DNA of 64,000 bases from Pelobates cultripes (Eukaryota > Chordata > Amphibia > Anura > Pelobatidae), in NCBI GenBank assembly GCA_933207985.1, contig OW240921.1, positions 19,016,344 to 19,080,343 on the forward strand, given 5' to 3'. This document shows positions 11,326 to 22,664 of the stretch, in pieces; the stretch's first letter is position 1; each line of letters opens with the position of its first letter. The notes below the pieces were generated by a model. The model was given only the letters and a program-made list of their open reading frames with translations, searched no databases and was not told the origin of the DNA. The translations under genes and the position numbers were made by a program.

Positions 11326-11599
11326 TGGGATTGAGTTTGGGATAAAGGAATGCATGTTGGTGGAACTGTTGTGTGTTCATGATTTTAGCATGTTCTCATT
11401 TCAGTCTGATTGCAATTAATTACTACACTATACACTTTTGTTGTGGTTTTGTAAACCATACGTGGAATAACCTTTGAACATATAGCTTTGGCATATACTT
11501 CCAATCATCAGTATTAATATTATTATTATTATTTTTGGATGTTATCTAAATATCTATTTGTTGTTTGTTTTTTTTAAACTACACATGTAGTGTTTTTTC

Positions 11600-12110
11600 T
11601 CTGCATCTCTCTTTGTAGTTGTGACAAAGTTCTTGTACTCCGACTGATTATGACAGCTTTTCCCCCACATATTAGACGAGTCTGAATGTGTGGGTTAGAA
11701 AGAGCTTTATTATACAGAACACATATATTTATACAGAACAGTGTTGACTCCTGCAGGGAGTAATTAATACAATGCAATATACAATACAATTGCCCCTTTG
11801 CGGTGGGTTCCAAGCAGCTAAGCACCAGTCTCACATAAAAGGGTTCACAGACCCTGTTTCAGGGTATCTCCTGGTCAGGTGCTTAATGTGTAAAATGAGT
11901 CCAGTAAATCTATAGTGGTTCTCAAGTCCTGCTGGGAATTACAGCAAGCATCCAGGGCCCTCATACCCATCCCCAAAGTGACAACAGACCCTTTGAGTGG
12001 TTTTTGGGACCAGGCCCATTGTCTGTAGGCAGGAGGCTGGCCTTCAATCCTCTCCAAAAATCCATAGCACTGGAGATTTCATCATATACCTCCCCCACAA
12101 GGAGGTATGT
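11600..12110 (-). repeat. LTR-like block of a minus-strand retroelement
   Basis: On the minus strand a TATA-like GTATAAATATATG (about 11722-11734) is followed by AATAAAGCTCTTTC at about 11700-11713 and a short tail, the order of promoter, R and polyA signal in an LTR. The upstream 500 bases (12130-12760) are a tandem repeat that may belong to the same element. LTR ends and a target duplication were not resolved. Confidence 0.4.
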
Positions 12111-12129
12111 GATGAAATTTCCTTGGAAG

Positions 12130-12760
12130 GGAGGTCTCAGATCTCCCCTTGGTCTGTGTATGAGTTAGTCAGGTAAGCAGTCCCAAGAAGTCTATCCACC
12201 CTGGTAGCCTTCTGGACAAAACTCCACTGTATAGATTTGTTGTGCTGTTGGGGAGGGAAGTTGACTGCCATCTCCTCCTGGAGTTGCTTCTGCCGCTGAG
12301 GAGGGAGGACAGCTACCTCCCATTCCAGGAGTTCAAGCTGCCACTGAGAAGGAAGGTAGTCTAGCTCTACATAATCTCCTTTGGTTGAAATTGGATGCTG
12401 AGGATGGAGGCCAACTACCTCTGCTGCTTGGGCTGCATCCTGCCGCTGGGGAGGGATGCTGACTACCTCTACCTTCACTCACTAGAGGTCCTCCTGCAGC
12501 TAAGGAGGGAGGCAAACTACCTCCCCTTCTTGGAGCCAGATCTGCTGCTGGAGAGAAAAACTGACTAATTCGACTTCCTGTAACCCAATCTGCTGCTGGG
12601 GAGGAAGGGAGGTCGACTAACTCTGCCTCCTCCAGCTGGGTTGCAATCCACTGCTGGGGAGGGAGTCTGGATATCTCCTTTCACTGGAGCCCAGTCTGTT
12701 GCTGGGGAGGTCGACTGCCACCTCTCCCTGGGTTGCAGTTTGCGGAACTGTAAAATACAA
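12130..12760 (-). repeat. Degenerate tandem repeat around CTGCTGGGGAGGGA
   Basis: The words TGCTGGGGAGG, GACTACCTC and CTCCTGG recur every 50-75 bases with drift in length. Minus-strand frames rich in Pro, Gln and Arg run through parts of it, but no domain is seen. Placement just before the LTR-like block suggests it is the end of the same retroelement. Confidence 0.45.
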
Positions 12761-13029
12761 GATAAAGCTGACACATTTAAACTCATCTATTATCTAGTGA
12801 GAGGTAATATGTTCAGCAGTTGTCAAACAAATTGTAATACATATTACATAGCTTTTGCGTTGGATAACATGCACATTTTTGGTATATAGTAATCAGGCTA
12901 GGTGAGTAAATATGTTGAGTAAATAAGAAATGAAAACTTAAACAGGTATATCATATATGAGAAAGCAATGCTAATGTTAGCATGTGAGCATGCCCATGTA
13001 TGAGTAGAGAAATCAGAGGCAGTAGAGTT

Positions 13030-13890
13030 AAAAGTTATTTCCCCCGCAACTTGCTGTGGTAATGAAACCCAGTTGCAAGTGTCCTAGTGCCAGGCCCAGC
13101 GAGTGAGAATATGCAGTAGAGTGTTTGGTGCCCACTGAGGCCCTCTGGATTTTCCTTGATGGAGGAGGAGGGATACAGGCACGTTAGAAACCTCCTGTCT
13201 AGCCGCACCTGGCAGCTGGTCTTAGATGTAGTTGTCAGTGTCTTGCATCGAGGCATATCAGCAGGTTTGCCAGCAGGCGGGAAAAGTCGCTGTTTGCGTT
13301 GCCAATTTGGTGCTCTCTTCCACCGGGATGCTTTGAATCCATGATGGGAGTATGTAGGCAGTACTTTGGGTGAGTACTCTTCTGGGTTGTGTGCATTAGT
13401 ATGCCACTTTCTATTAGCCAGTTTCCTCCAGAAGGCAGTGAATATCTAATCCAGCTTTGCTAGGATGTCAGGCATCTTCTCTGCATCAGAGGGCCCAATG
13501 GCATTCGCCATGGTTGGAAGCCTCACTTGGTAGTTCTGCCATAGAGCATGGAGGGACTCCCCTGCAACTGGGTAACTCTACCGGTCCATGGTGGGTGAAC
13601 GGGGGCCCTTGTTTAAGATCTCAGTCGTTAGTGGCAGCAGGGGACTGGCCGCCTCCCTGCGCCGTCCACGCTTGTAGGCCATAGATCTCGCTCCGGTGAT
13701 TCCCGCTGGGTAAACTGCATATTTGGTGTCAATGTGAGTCCCTCAGTATCACCTCTCGCTTGGTGGCCCATTAGTGTCATATATAGGCTGATTATGAGTG
13801 CTAGTCAGCAATATTTGCTCACAAGATCAGGATCAGCTCTAACTTGCGTCCGCTCAGCTCCGTGGTCAGGCCCTGCACCCCACTATTAAT
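13030..13890 (-). repeat. GC-rich L1 5'-region-like DNA
   Basis: A GC-rich island in AT-rich surroundings with no intact frame. Read on the minus strand from 13890 it resembles in style the start of the L1-derived insert at 16678-18184, which also begins with a GAGC/GAGCC-rich 5' region. No direct alignment was possible by eye, so the assignment is tentative. Confidence 0.3.
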
Positions 13891-15469
13891 CTTTTTTTTA
13901 GTATTTTCCCTAATATTCACCCATTCCCACCATACAGGAGCTAAGGTACCTAGGGTCTGGAGGAAACACTAGCATGTTTCTGATGCAGACGGGAAACATG
14001 TATGTATGCATGTTGGAGAGTAGTGCCATCTCGCTACCCTTTTATATAATTGAACAGAGTTGTTAATAGAAGATGTATGGATTAATATAAAGGTGCTCCT
14101 CCATTCTTTGGGAGTGACCTCTACATCAAAATCCCTGGATCATTGTTTTGTAAAGGGGAGAGGGGCATTATCCTTATCTTGATGAATTAAAGAGCATAAT
14201 ATTGAGAGATGTTACCTGCTAATGATGTGTTTTGTACAATGCAACTCATATTGTTTGAGAACCCATATGTCATTTAGTAAATCTAGTATGGATCTGATAA
14301 AATGTATCAATTGATTTCACTGGAATGATTGCAAAATCAAAGGTGTTTCATTAGAGAGAATTGCTTAAGAGGTTCAATGCCTATTTTGTGTAGTAGTATC
14401 CCTAATATTAGGTATTTGGACTTATGAAAGGAGTCGTGTGAGTTAGCGAGTAAGCCGGTTGAAACAGTGGATTGAGCATAAGGGGATAGAGAGTGGACCG
14501 ATGTGGTGATATAAATTTAAAATTCCGGACAGCCATCCAACATTTCACAGGCGGAAAAGCTTAGAGTCAGAAAAGATTTCCCTGACTTGTGTGTGGAGAG
14601 GAACTCAGATCATAGCGGCTTCAAGTTCAACCCACTGTTTGGCATTATTTGGAATAGAATATTCATATAACTTGGCTTAAAAGGACCACTTGTCGATACT
14701 TTTTTTCACATTGGTTTCACATTACTTGGAGTACTGTATAGAGGTACCCCACGTTAGTAGCAGGGGTTGCACTATGTGAGCACTGGCGGAACAGTAATAA
14801 ACCCCCACTGACGATATACCCTCATACTCCGACCTTATCACTCATCATCTGGAGTTAGTGGGGGAGAGTATGTACCTCTTTGTGCACCCAGCAATATAGA
14901 CTGTCTTTGTCACCTCCTCCCCCTCGTAGGATTACTGCTCTACAGGATCTATATACAAATATTAATGCATTCTGTTTAGTCCAATTGACCTATTATTCCT
15001 AGACACGACGATCTGGACTACCGTTTATTTAACTCCCTCTATTTTGGCTGTCTGTATTACACACAGTCAGCTGGCATAATAACAGGCAACTCGTTACTTT
15101 GTAACACATTTTCTCTCATTACTTGTGCTACACTGCTACTTTGTATACCCCGAGGAGTTTCCTATGGTAGTAATTGTTTTCAAAGTACATTTCAAGCAGT
15201 CTTTTAACTTTTCACTTTGATCACCCACACTGCACATTTACATGTTATTTAGTGAGTTATGTATATATTGTTTGCTTAATAAAGTTTATTATTATTTTAT
15301 ATTGATCTTTACTGCTTAGAGGTAATCTGAGTGAGGCAGGGTGGTTTTCTTATTTTGAAACTACCAATCCTCACTATCTATCTATTGTTCAATGTTTAGG
15401 GTTATGCCCTCCCTTTCCTCTGTAACCTCTATCTAACCCCCTGGTTAGGTTTTTCCTATCCTGGGATTA
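13891..15469. other. No gene; likely old LINE/PLE leader DNA
   Basis: No open frame or splice-supported exon. TTAATAAAGTTTATTATT near 15275 could be a PLE leader or an unrelated polyA-like site. The sequence just before 15470 leads into the Penelope-like element. Confidence 0.3.
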
Positions 15470-16004
15470 TTCTTTGCAAAACTAAAAATTGACCCAAATA
15501 TTAAATTTAACAAAGAACTTGGGAAGCTATAGGAAGAAGCTTAAAACGATGACTTGATAGATGACAATATTTTTAAATTTCTTTTTCTAGAGTTACCAAG
15601 AATACCCACTTTTTATTTTCTACCAAAAGTCCATAAATTCAAAAGCAAACCACCAGGTATACCGATATATGTGGTATAGATTCACTTACCTCTAAACTCT
15701 CAGAGTTTATAGTTTTTTTTCTTGCAAACATATGCACAAAATGCCAACTCGTATCTTAAAGATACAAAGCACCCGATACAAGAACTAAGAAAAATAGAAT
15801 GGCAAGATAATTTTATGTGGGTAACATTAGATGTGACCCCCCTTTATACTATGGTAGAACATAAAAAAAGGTATTGAGGCAGTTAAATCTAATTTGGAAT
15901 AAGACAACAATGTGGATAAAAGATTTTTTTTTTATTAAAAGCAATTGAATTAATTTTAACTCATTTTTTGTTTAGTTTTAATTAAGAATTTTATTTACAG
16001 ATCA

Positions 16005-16454
16005 ATGGTAATGCCATGGGGACCAAGTTCGTTCCAAGTTATGCAAATATTTTTTATGGATTGTTGGGAGAGATCTACCATATGGAGTAAGAACACATTT
16101 GGCGCGAACTTGGCCCTATGGAAGAGGTACATTGATGACTTTTTAATCATATGGAATGGACCAGAAGAAAGTTTATATGATTTTATTACTTCCATTAATA
16201 CAAATGACTTGTCACTGAAATTTACTCCTAATTTTGGGAAGCAAGAAATTGACTTTTTGGACCTCACTCTGTACATAGAACATTCACATTTCAAAACAAA
16301 AACATTTTTTAAGAAAACCGATACAAATAGTTTTATAGAAGTTCCAAGTGGTCATCCTCCACATTGGTTAATGGGGTCCCTAAGAGTCAATTTGCCTGAA
16401 TGTGTAGAAAATGCACTGACAAAGACACATATTTTAGACAAACTGAGGTTTTAA
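16005..16454 (+). pseudogene. PLE reverse transcriptase segment with YIDD
   Basis: A 149-codon open frame holds the sequence around the third RT catalytic motif: LWKRYIDDFLIIW, then LKFTPNFGKQEIDFLDLTL, which matches the conserved 'EIxFLDL' block of Penelope-type RTs. The preceding '[16 protein letters not shown]' motif is present but split by a frameshift. The catalytic aspartates of YIDD are intact in this fragment. Confidence 0.75.
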
Positions 16455-16677
16455 AATAAAGATTTTTATAAAAAGGCTACTCAAAGGAATTTTTGGAGGA
16501 AGAGATGCTTAAAATAGGTCTCAAGGATAGTGAAGAATTACTCCAAAATAATAAATATATTAAGAACAACTCCGACTTTAATAATGTGCCTTTAACACCA
16601 AATATAATTCTAAACCCTTTGATATTCAACGTATATTTAAAAAACATTGGGCACTTCTTTTGGAAGATGATTTTTTT

Positions 16678-18184
16678 TTTTTTATAATTCTTTATTTTTA
16701 TAGTGCATAAGTTTAGTACAGTTGCGCATGGGGTACCCCAAAGGCAATCCACCAGTGCATTGTCAACGTTTAAACAGAGAGGTACATGTTTAGTCTAGCA
16801 CATTTTTATAACATTAAAGTATATTATGAACATTAACGATTTTCAAAGTTTAGGCATATACATAACATAGCATGACCTCGCTTCACTTCTAATCATGAAA
16901 TTAAGATGCTGTGACAAGAGCTATGTAAATGTTAAGTAAATAATCACTGGGGCTTGCGGTTTACAAGAGTGACTTCACTTGAGTATGTGAATATATGGCA
17001 AGGGGCCTTATTCTTCATGGGGTGCAGCAAGGATTAGCCGATCACCGTCTGGGCGTATAATTATTGTAGTGGCTAGGTGTGCTCTAGGCGAAGATAAAGA
17101 AAGAAATGAAAAATAAATAAAAAGTCAGCGTGAATCCCTTCAGGCCTGTGCTAGCATGGCCATGGTGTGATCTGGTCACATAGAGCGCCACCCGGAATTT
17201 CTGGGCTTGGGCTTGGCTCTCGTGGGGTTGTGCAGAAAATGGTTCAGCCAATGCCTAGTGTTGGGAAGTCCCGGTCAGTGCCAAAATGAGTCCATGCTTT
17301 GGGGTCTCCGGGTGTGATGTCTCCATACCGGGAGTCAGCTCCAGTGGTGCCTTGAGGGGAGTGCAGTCTCTCCGACCTTTGTTTTGTAGCGTCGCCAGCA
17401 GGGATCGGGATCATGCTGCACTGCATAGTATTGGTCGGGTCTCGAGGGTTCCCTGCGTGTGTCTTTTGTGGCATGGTCGCGGGTTTATGTGGTGGCGAGC
17501 AGTGGAGTGTTCTTGCGAGGCCCAGCGCCCCTTCCCGCCTTGGAGACTGCCGGTACCTGCGTTGCCAGATGGTCGCTTTGGAGGTTCTGGGTGGACGCCT
17601 GTACTGGCTGCGTCGCGCTGCTGGTCGGATCCATGCGGCAACCATTAATTCTGCTTGGCGGTAGGTAGCCCCTCGGCTGTGCAGTGCCTCCCAGAATGTG
17701 TTGCATAGCCAGTCGAAAGTCCCTTTTGGCGATGTGGGCGGCTTATTATGTGCTCCCCTCTCATGGTGTCTGTACTGGCCCGCCATATTGGAGGTATCTT
17801 GGTGGCCTGTTGCCCCTGCATACCGTGGGGTGAACTCTTCCGTTTTTCATTGAGATCGGTGCTTCCAGTGGGGACCGGGATATCCCCCGCCGGTCCATAG
17901 GGGGGGGGTAAGCTGTATGAGCGTTGCTTGGGGGACCCGGTGCGGAGGGGAGCGGCCGCCTCCCCCCGGCTCCAGCCCCAGTAGGCCTTAGGCCGATCTC
18001 CACTTTCCCGGCTCCGACAGGTCCAGGGGTTGTAGCCATCGATTCAGCGGTGCACCCCCGCCGTGGGTGGTGCACCTTCAAAGGACCTTGGCCCATATAT
18101 CCTCCGCTTTTCCCCGTTTGCGGCCCGTTTGTCGGGAGCTCGTGGCAGGCACGTCTGCACGGCTCAGTGTCCAGGCTCCGCCCC
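16678..18184 (-). mobile_element. L1-derived non-autonomous insertion inside the PLE
   Basis: Inserted antisense into the PLE and flanked by the direct repeat GGAAGATGATTTTTTT (16662-16677 and 18185-18200). On the minus strand it begins GC-rich (17244-18184, with two long but unrecognised frames) and ends with AATAAAGAATTAT and poly(A), seen as poly(T) at 16671-16683. The length of about 1.5 kb leaves no room for an ORF2. The 5' region plus 3' tail with internal loss is the structure of a deleted L1 relative moved by L1 machinery. Confidence 0.7.
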
Positions 18185-18189
18185 GGAAG

Positions 18190-18728
18190 ATGATTTTTTT
18201 AAGAACAAAAATACCTCAAAATCCAAAAACCATCTTTAAGAAGGGAAATAATCTTAAAAACATTTTAGCACAGAGTGCTGGTTTCTACACTTGTGGCAAC
18301 TGTAAGGCATGTGGGCATTCCTATAGAGTCCATAAGGATTTTAAGAGTACAGAACTCTTTTTAAAGTTTTTAAAGTTAAGGGTAAGATCACGTGTTCCTC
18401 CACACATGTTGTGTACCTAAACACTTGTGGATGTGGTGCACAATATGTGGGGAGGACAGGAAAAAAGGCCAAAGTAAAGTGTTTGGAGCATACCAATAAT
18501 ATACGGTAAACGATTACCACTCATTTGGTTCCAATGCACTGTAACATGTGTCCCCTTTTTAATAATAACCTTAATTTTATTGCAATAGAACAAGTATATC
18601 TTGATGAGAGAGTAGGAGACTTGATGTTGAAATCAAGAAAAAGAGAAGGGTTTTGTATTCACAAACTAAAAACTTTACAGCCAAGAGGTCTAAACGTTGA
18701 TTTTGATTTTGTGTGTTTTTTAAAATAA
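18190..18728 (+). pseudogene. PLE GIY-YIG endonuclease segment
   Basis: A plus-strand frame reads through a cysteine motif (FYTCGNCKACGHSYRV) and then, after a frameshift near 18400, HVVYLNTCGCGAQYVGRTG, the GIY-YIG-type core with tyrosine and arginine at the expected spacing. A later frame (18525-18728) ends with LQPRGLNVDFDFVC, which parallels PPGLNVDFEI at 52800-52835 in another PLE copy. Confidence 0.75.
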
Positions 18729-19344
18729 GAAATGTATTATCTTGTTTTTACAACATTCATTTTTATAATTTTTCTTCTATATTTATATTTTGTGTTGATT
18801 TACTTTCAGCCATTTTGGGGTTTGCTAGTTTTTAGTCTTTAGTTTTTAGGTATTGTATCAAGTCATTTTTATTAAGAACCATTTTTTATGGAACCTTCTG
18901 ACTTTCTTTTCTCTATATATATTTTTCTGAATATCAGCAAATAGTAGCACCTATCCACTTTTATGAGGATGACTGTGAACCATAGAGTATTCTTGATTGT
19001 ATTATATTGTGATGCTTTTATTATTATTCTTATATCTGTTTATGTTTTTATATCTCCTACATTTTTTGAGTAATATCTTGTACATTCAGATGACTTTGAA
19101 CATTTTCGGCTGACATCCCTACAATGTAACATACATGTTACGTTCATTAACGGAATGTGGAGACGCATAAGCGTCATACGAGAACGAGGCCTAGAACACA
19201 CTTACATCCGGATGGAAGACAGCTGTATTACTCGTCGCTGACAGTTTAAGATCTCAGGAATAATGATTATGGCGGGAATAATGAATATGGATATAAATAA
19301 AAGTGAGCGACACCCAGGATCCAGATCACATTTACGGGAGATCG

Positions 19345-19400
19345 GATGACTACTGAACCCCTCAGGAAGTCCGGGCAACAGACGGATGAAACACATAGGG
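19345..19400 (+). ncRNA. Degenerate hammerhead-like motif at PLE tail
   Basis: Flanking arms AACCC and GGGTT (stem I) enclose CTCAGGA, a weak GTC/GAC stem II, then GAAACACATA. The box CTGANGA is changed at one base and stem II is poor. The position after the GIY-YIG domain of a PLE is where a hammerhead is expected in this element class. Confidence 0.35.
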
Positions 19401-19430
19401 TTGAGCTGTAGTAGAGAGTTGATTTCATTT

Positions 19431-21150
19431 TATTGTTTATTTATTTTGTTTGGTATATGATAAATTGTCCAAATTTTAGTTAATCTTGTGGAGGTGTTTT
19501 CTTGGAATCCAGCCAGTGACAACATTTTCTGAGATTTGATGTGCCTTGAAAATACAATTTTGTAAGTGTAACCCATTAAAGTGCAAAATCCTTTTCAATC
19601 GGTCTACACTTATTATTTAGATTTCTTTTTCACTCTCTCCCACATGCCCTTTTATCGTGGCTGAGGATTTTCAATCATCTTATACTGTGTGATGTGCCTA
19701 CAATCAATCATACTCTTGTGAGTGTAATCTAAAGCGCACTGTTTAAAGGTGTATTTACTATATTACTCTATGAGTTTTTACTTTCTTCCACTGTAGATAT
19801 TTTCTGTGTTTATAACAATATAAAGGCAAGCTATTTTTGAAAGGGAAGTGATGAGTAAATGGTGTCCCAAGATAAAAGAGCTTTTTTAATAATGAGCTAT
19901 AAACTTTAGATTTTACAATAAAGCAAATACAGTGCTTCTTCACACCTCAGTGTGTTTGCTGAAGGAAATAAATTATAATTTATTTTAATAAGAGATCTTA
20001 CCTGCTGTAGGTACAGCTAGAAACAGGTATAAAATCACTACTAAAGAGTGCATTATTCTAACCTTGATAACCTTTGTATAATAACTTGGTCAGTATGGTC
20101 CAGAAATGCAAATTGGGTTATTTAATTGGAAAAGGCAAAACTCAAATCAAAAGCCATCTAGAAGACACCGAGGAGAACAAAACATTTGTAACTAATTATG
20201 TAATATATACTAATAATTAATAGCACATAAGAGGGGTTTAACCATATTTCTGCAACCCCTGGTCCTTTATATTCCCTCTACTTTTTTTTTAATAGTATTG
20301 TCCCTAACAATGGAGAAAGGAGACATCAGGGTGCTCCTGTCATCATAACCATTACAGAGAGCTATAGAGCTATAATGGTTGTAGAGCTTGCAATGGTTCT
20401 TTGAACTTTAGATTGTTGTTTAAAGAGCCAAATCTGAGCACAATCAAAGAAAAAAATCAATACATGGAAATATTTTAAGAGACTGAGCACTAAAAATAAC
20501 AAATATAGAAGGAAATATATAGTATAGCATGTGGAATATAACACGTAATATAACACGTATGTAGAAGACAAACCTCTCACTTGTCAAAGAGCCATGAACA
20601 TGTGCTATAAAACATGTATGAAGCCATCTAATTTGGGTAAACATCAATATGTCAGCCTCCAGGTGCACAAACATAAATCCCTCACTGATGTTATTTTTCC
20701 ATTTCAACAATGAGTAAAAAGAAGACTCAGTGCAATATATAAAACAATTTATCATAAGCACAATTGTATCTTACAGTTTATCTTGCAGCTAGTATTTTGC
20801 ATAATTTTATTACATTGTATAATAAAAATAAGATGGTCATTTTATTTTTTTTATTTTTTATTATATATTTTAAAAATGAATGGTCACATATTGCATTCTT
20901 TGAAAACCACAGGGCATCAGTCTGAAGGGAGTCAATGGGTTTGGTCAGCTCATTAGCAGTTAATTATTTTATTTCGTGCCTGGGAATTTTGTTTAATATT
21001 TTTTAACATGTCTTTTGTTGCTTTTCATAATACTGTATATAAAAACAAGAGGGTACAGAAGAAAAAAATAAAACTAACATAAATTCACATAGAGATATGA
21101 TTCCCTATTCTTACAGTTTTTAGAATAAACGGAATACACAAAGATTCTGT
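19431..21150. other. No gene recognised
   Basis: AT-rich, with only short unsupported frames on both strands. I see no repeat structure beyond simple A/T runs. Confidence 0.3.
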
Positions 21151-21151
21151 C

Positions 21152-21187
21152 ATCTGTCTATCTATCTATCTATCTATGTATCTATCT
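21152..21187. repeat. TATC microsatellite
   Basis: About nine TCTA units, immediately followed by the left arm of a distant inverted repeat (21201-21284). Confidence 0.9.
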
Positions 21188-21200
21188 AAACCATATCTAT

Positions 21201-21284
21201 CCTTTTTTGGAGGAGACTTCTTTAGACCAACAGCCGGGTGTCTCTGGAACAAACGTCTCCTACACCGGAGACTTCAAATGACCC
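21201..21284. repeat. Inverted repeat, left arm (pair with 22485-22569)
   Basis: 84-85 bases match the reverse complement of 22485-22569 with about two mismatches. The words CCGGAGAC, GTTTGTTCCAGAGACAC and AGAAGTCTCCTCC mark both. No coding content. Confidence 0.8.
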
Positions 21285-22484
21285 TATATGTGGGATAAAA
21301 CACACATTCAGGAGCAAAAAGGCCTATTTTAAATATAATGCCTTATTGAGTTTCATTATTTAATGCAGCAGACCCAATTATTAATAACCCAATACATGGA
21401 ATATTTAAAGACTCTCCTGCTGTGTTACAACCCTTTAAAACGTTATATTATCAAGCACAGTTAAAAAATCAAATATAACTTAACTTGTGTTATTCTTCTT
21501 TTCATCTGAAGATCTGTTTCATTTTTAAATGTACGGTCAAGATTTAGCAAGCAGCATTACATCCCAGCACAGCCATGGCACCCAATGCAAATGTGTATGA
21601 GAACAAATAATTTTATTTCTCTTTCACAACCAGCAATATACAAAAATCTAGTAAAATCAATAATCTGAAAATTACATTCAACATTTAAGGCTGTATTAAA
21701 TGGCAAATAAGATAACATATATTCTACTGTATTTTCCTTCAAGAGCACCAATATATATTTTATGTTATTTCTTTAATTAAACAAATAGGACTTTCTTTTG
21801 ATACACAATACTTACATGCTTTGTTAGCAAAAAGATGTGGACACCTAAGTCTTAAGTTCCAGTTTTCATCCTTACCCATTGCTAACACGTGCATAAAATC
21901 CAGCACTTAGCTTGAAGTCTCCATAGACATTCACAGGTAGTACAATGAGTTGGTCTAAAGAAATCAGTGAATTTAAATGTGGTACTGATGGTATCGTGTC
22001 TGGAGATATTTGAGTTAATACAGTATCTGACTTAATTATCTCCCAGGCAGAGAGGAAGGATTGTATGCTTGTAATGGGAGTGTCATAAGTCTGAACATCA
22101 TTGTCATTGGTCTATATCTTTATCTTGTCTGTTCCCCACAAGGTCCATGTGGGAGTATCCCTTGCATGGGAAATTGTATAAAAGGCCAGAACGAGTATGG
22201 AAACTATCCACAAATTCTCCCCCCGGTGGTGTTCGTCTATACAAATGGTGGCTACCCAGGTAAGCACTCATTAATTGTTTCCCTTTCAGTTTGCAGTTTT
22301 GACACTTAGGTTGTGAGGTGTGAACATTCTAACCTAACATTCTAAATGAGGGATTGGGGGGAGTGGGCACAATAAGCTAACATACAGGAGGAACACATGT
22401 AAAAGAGAGGGAAAACCCACAAACAGGCAGTGGTTCCACCACAGTCTCCAGTAAAGGAGATGTCTCCAGTGTAGGAGAGGGTTT

Positions 22485-22569
22485 AGGGTCAGTTGAAGTC
22501 TCCGGTGTAGGAGACGTTTGTTCCAGAGACACCCAGCTGTTGGTCTAAAGAAGTCTCCTCCAAAAAAGG
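22485..22569. repeat. Inverted repeat, right arm
   Basis: Partner of 21201-21284. The surrounding 22430-22620 is rich in GTCTCC/GGAGAC words that also pair locally, suggesting a larger foldback element whose left half is mostly lost. Confidence 0.75.
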
Positions 22570-22626
22570 AGAAAGGAGAAGCTTCCGGTAAAGGAGGGAT
22601 ACATATTTGGTAAAGGAGATAAGTTG

Positions 22627-22627
<1 letters not shown>

Positions 22628-22660
<33 letters not shown>
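22628..22660. repeat. AT microsatellite
   Basis: Pure (TA)n run, about 16 units. Confidence 0.9.

Positions 22661-22661
<1 letters not shown>

Positions 22662-22664
<3 letters not shown>

Larger units (their letters stand above)
15470..19430 (+). mobile_element. Penelope-like element with nested insertion
   Basis: Plus-strand pieces give, in order, the PLE reverse-transcriptase block PRIPTFYFLPKVHK (about 15597-15640), WVTLDVTPLYT (about 15818), and an RT palm with YIDD (16128-16139). After an interruption at 16678-18184 come a cysteine motif FYTCGNCKACGH (about 18273-18312) and GIY-YIG endonuclease sequence ending CGAQYVGRTGKKA (about 18430-18470). The tail to 19430 includes a degenerate hammerhead motif. 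PLEs code an RT fused to a GIY-YIG endonuclease, and this copy shows both. Frameshifts and stops make it inactive. Confidence 0.8.

Noticed and set aside
17244..18096. Minus-strand frames of 180 and 111 codons in a GC-rich island
   Set aside because: They lie inside an L1-derived insertion with a clear target duplication and match no known host domain by eye.
22142..22259. Exon-like stretch with CCACAG acceptor and CCAGG|TAAG donor
   Set aside because: Open in one frame, but no family recognised, no partner exon found, and it lies between the arms of an inverted repeat.
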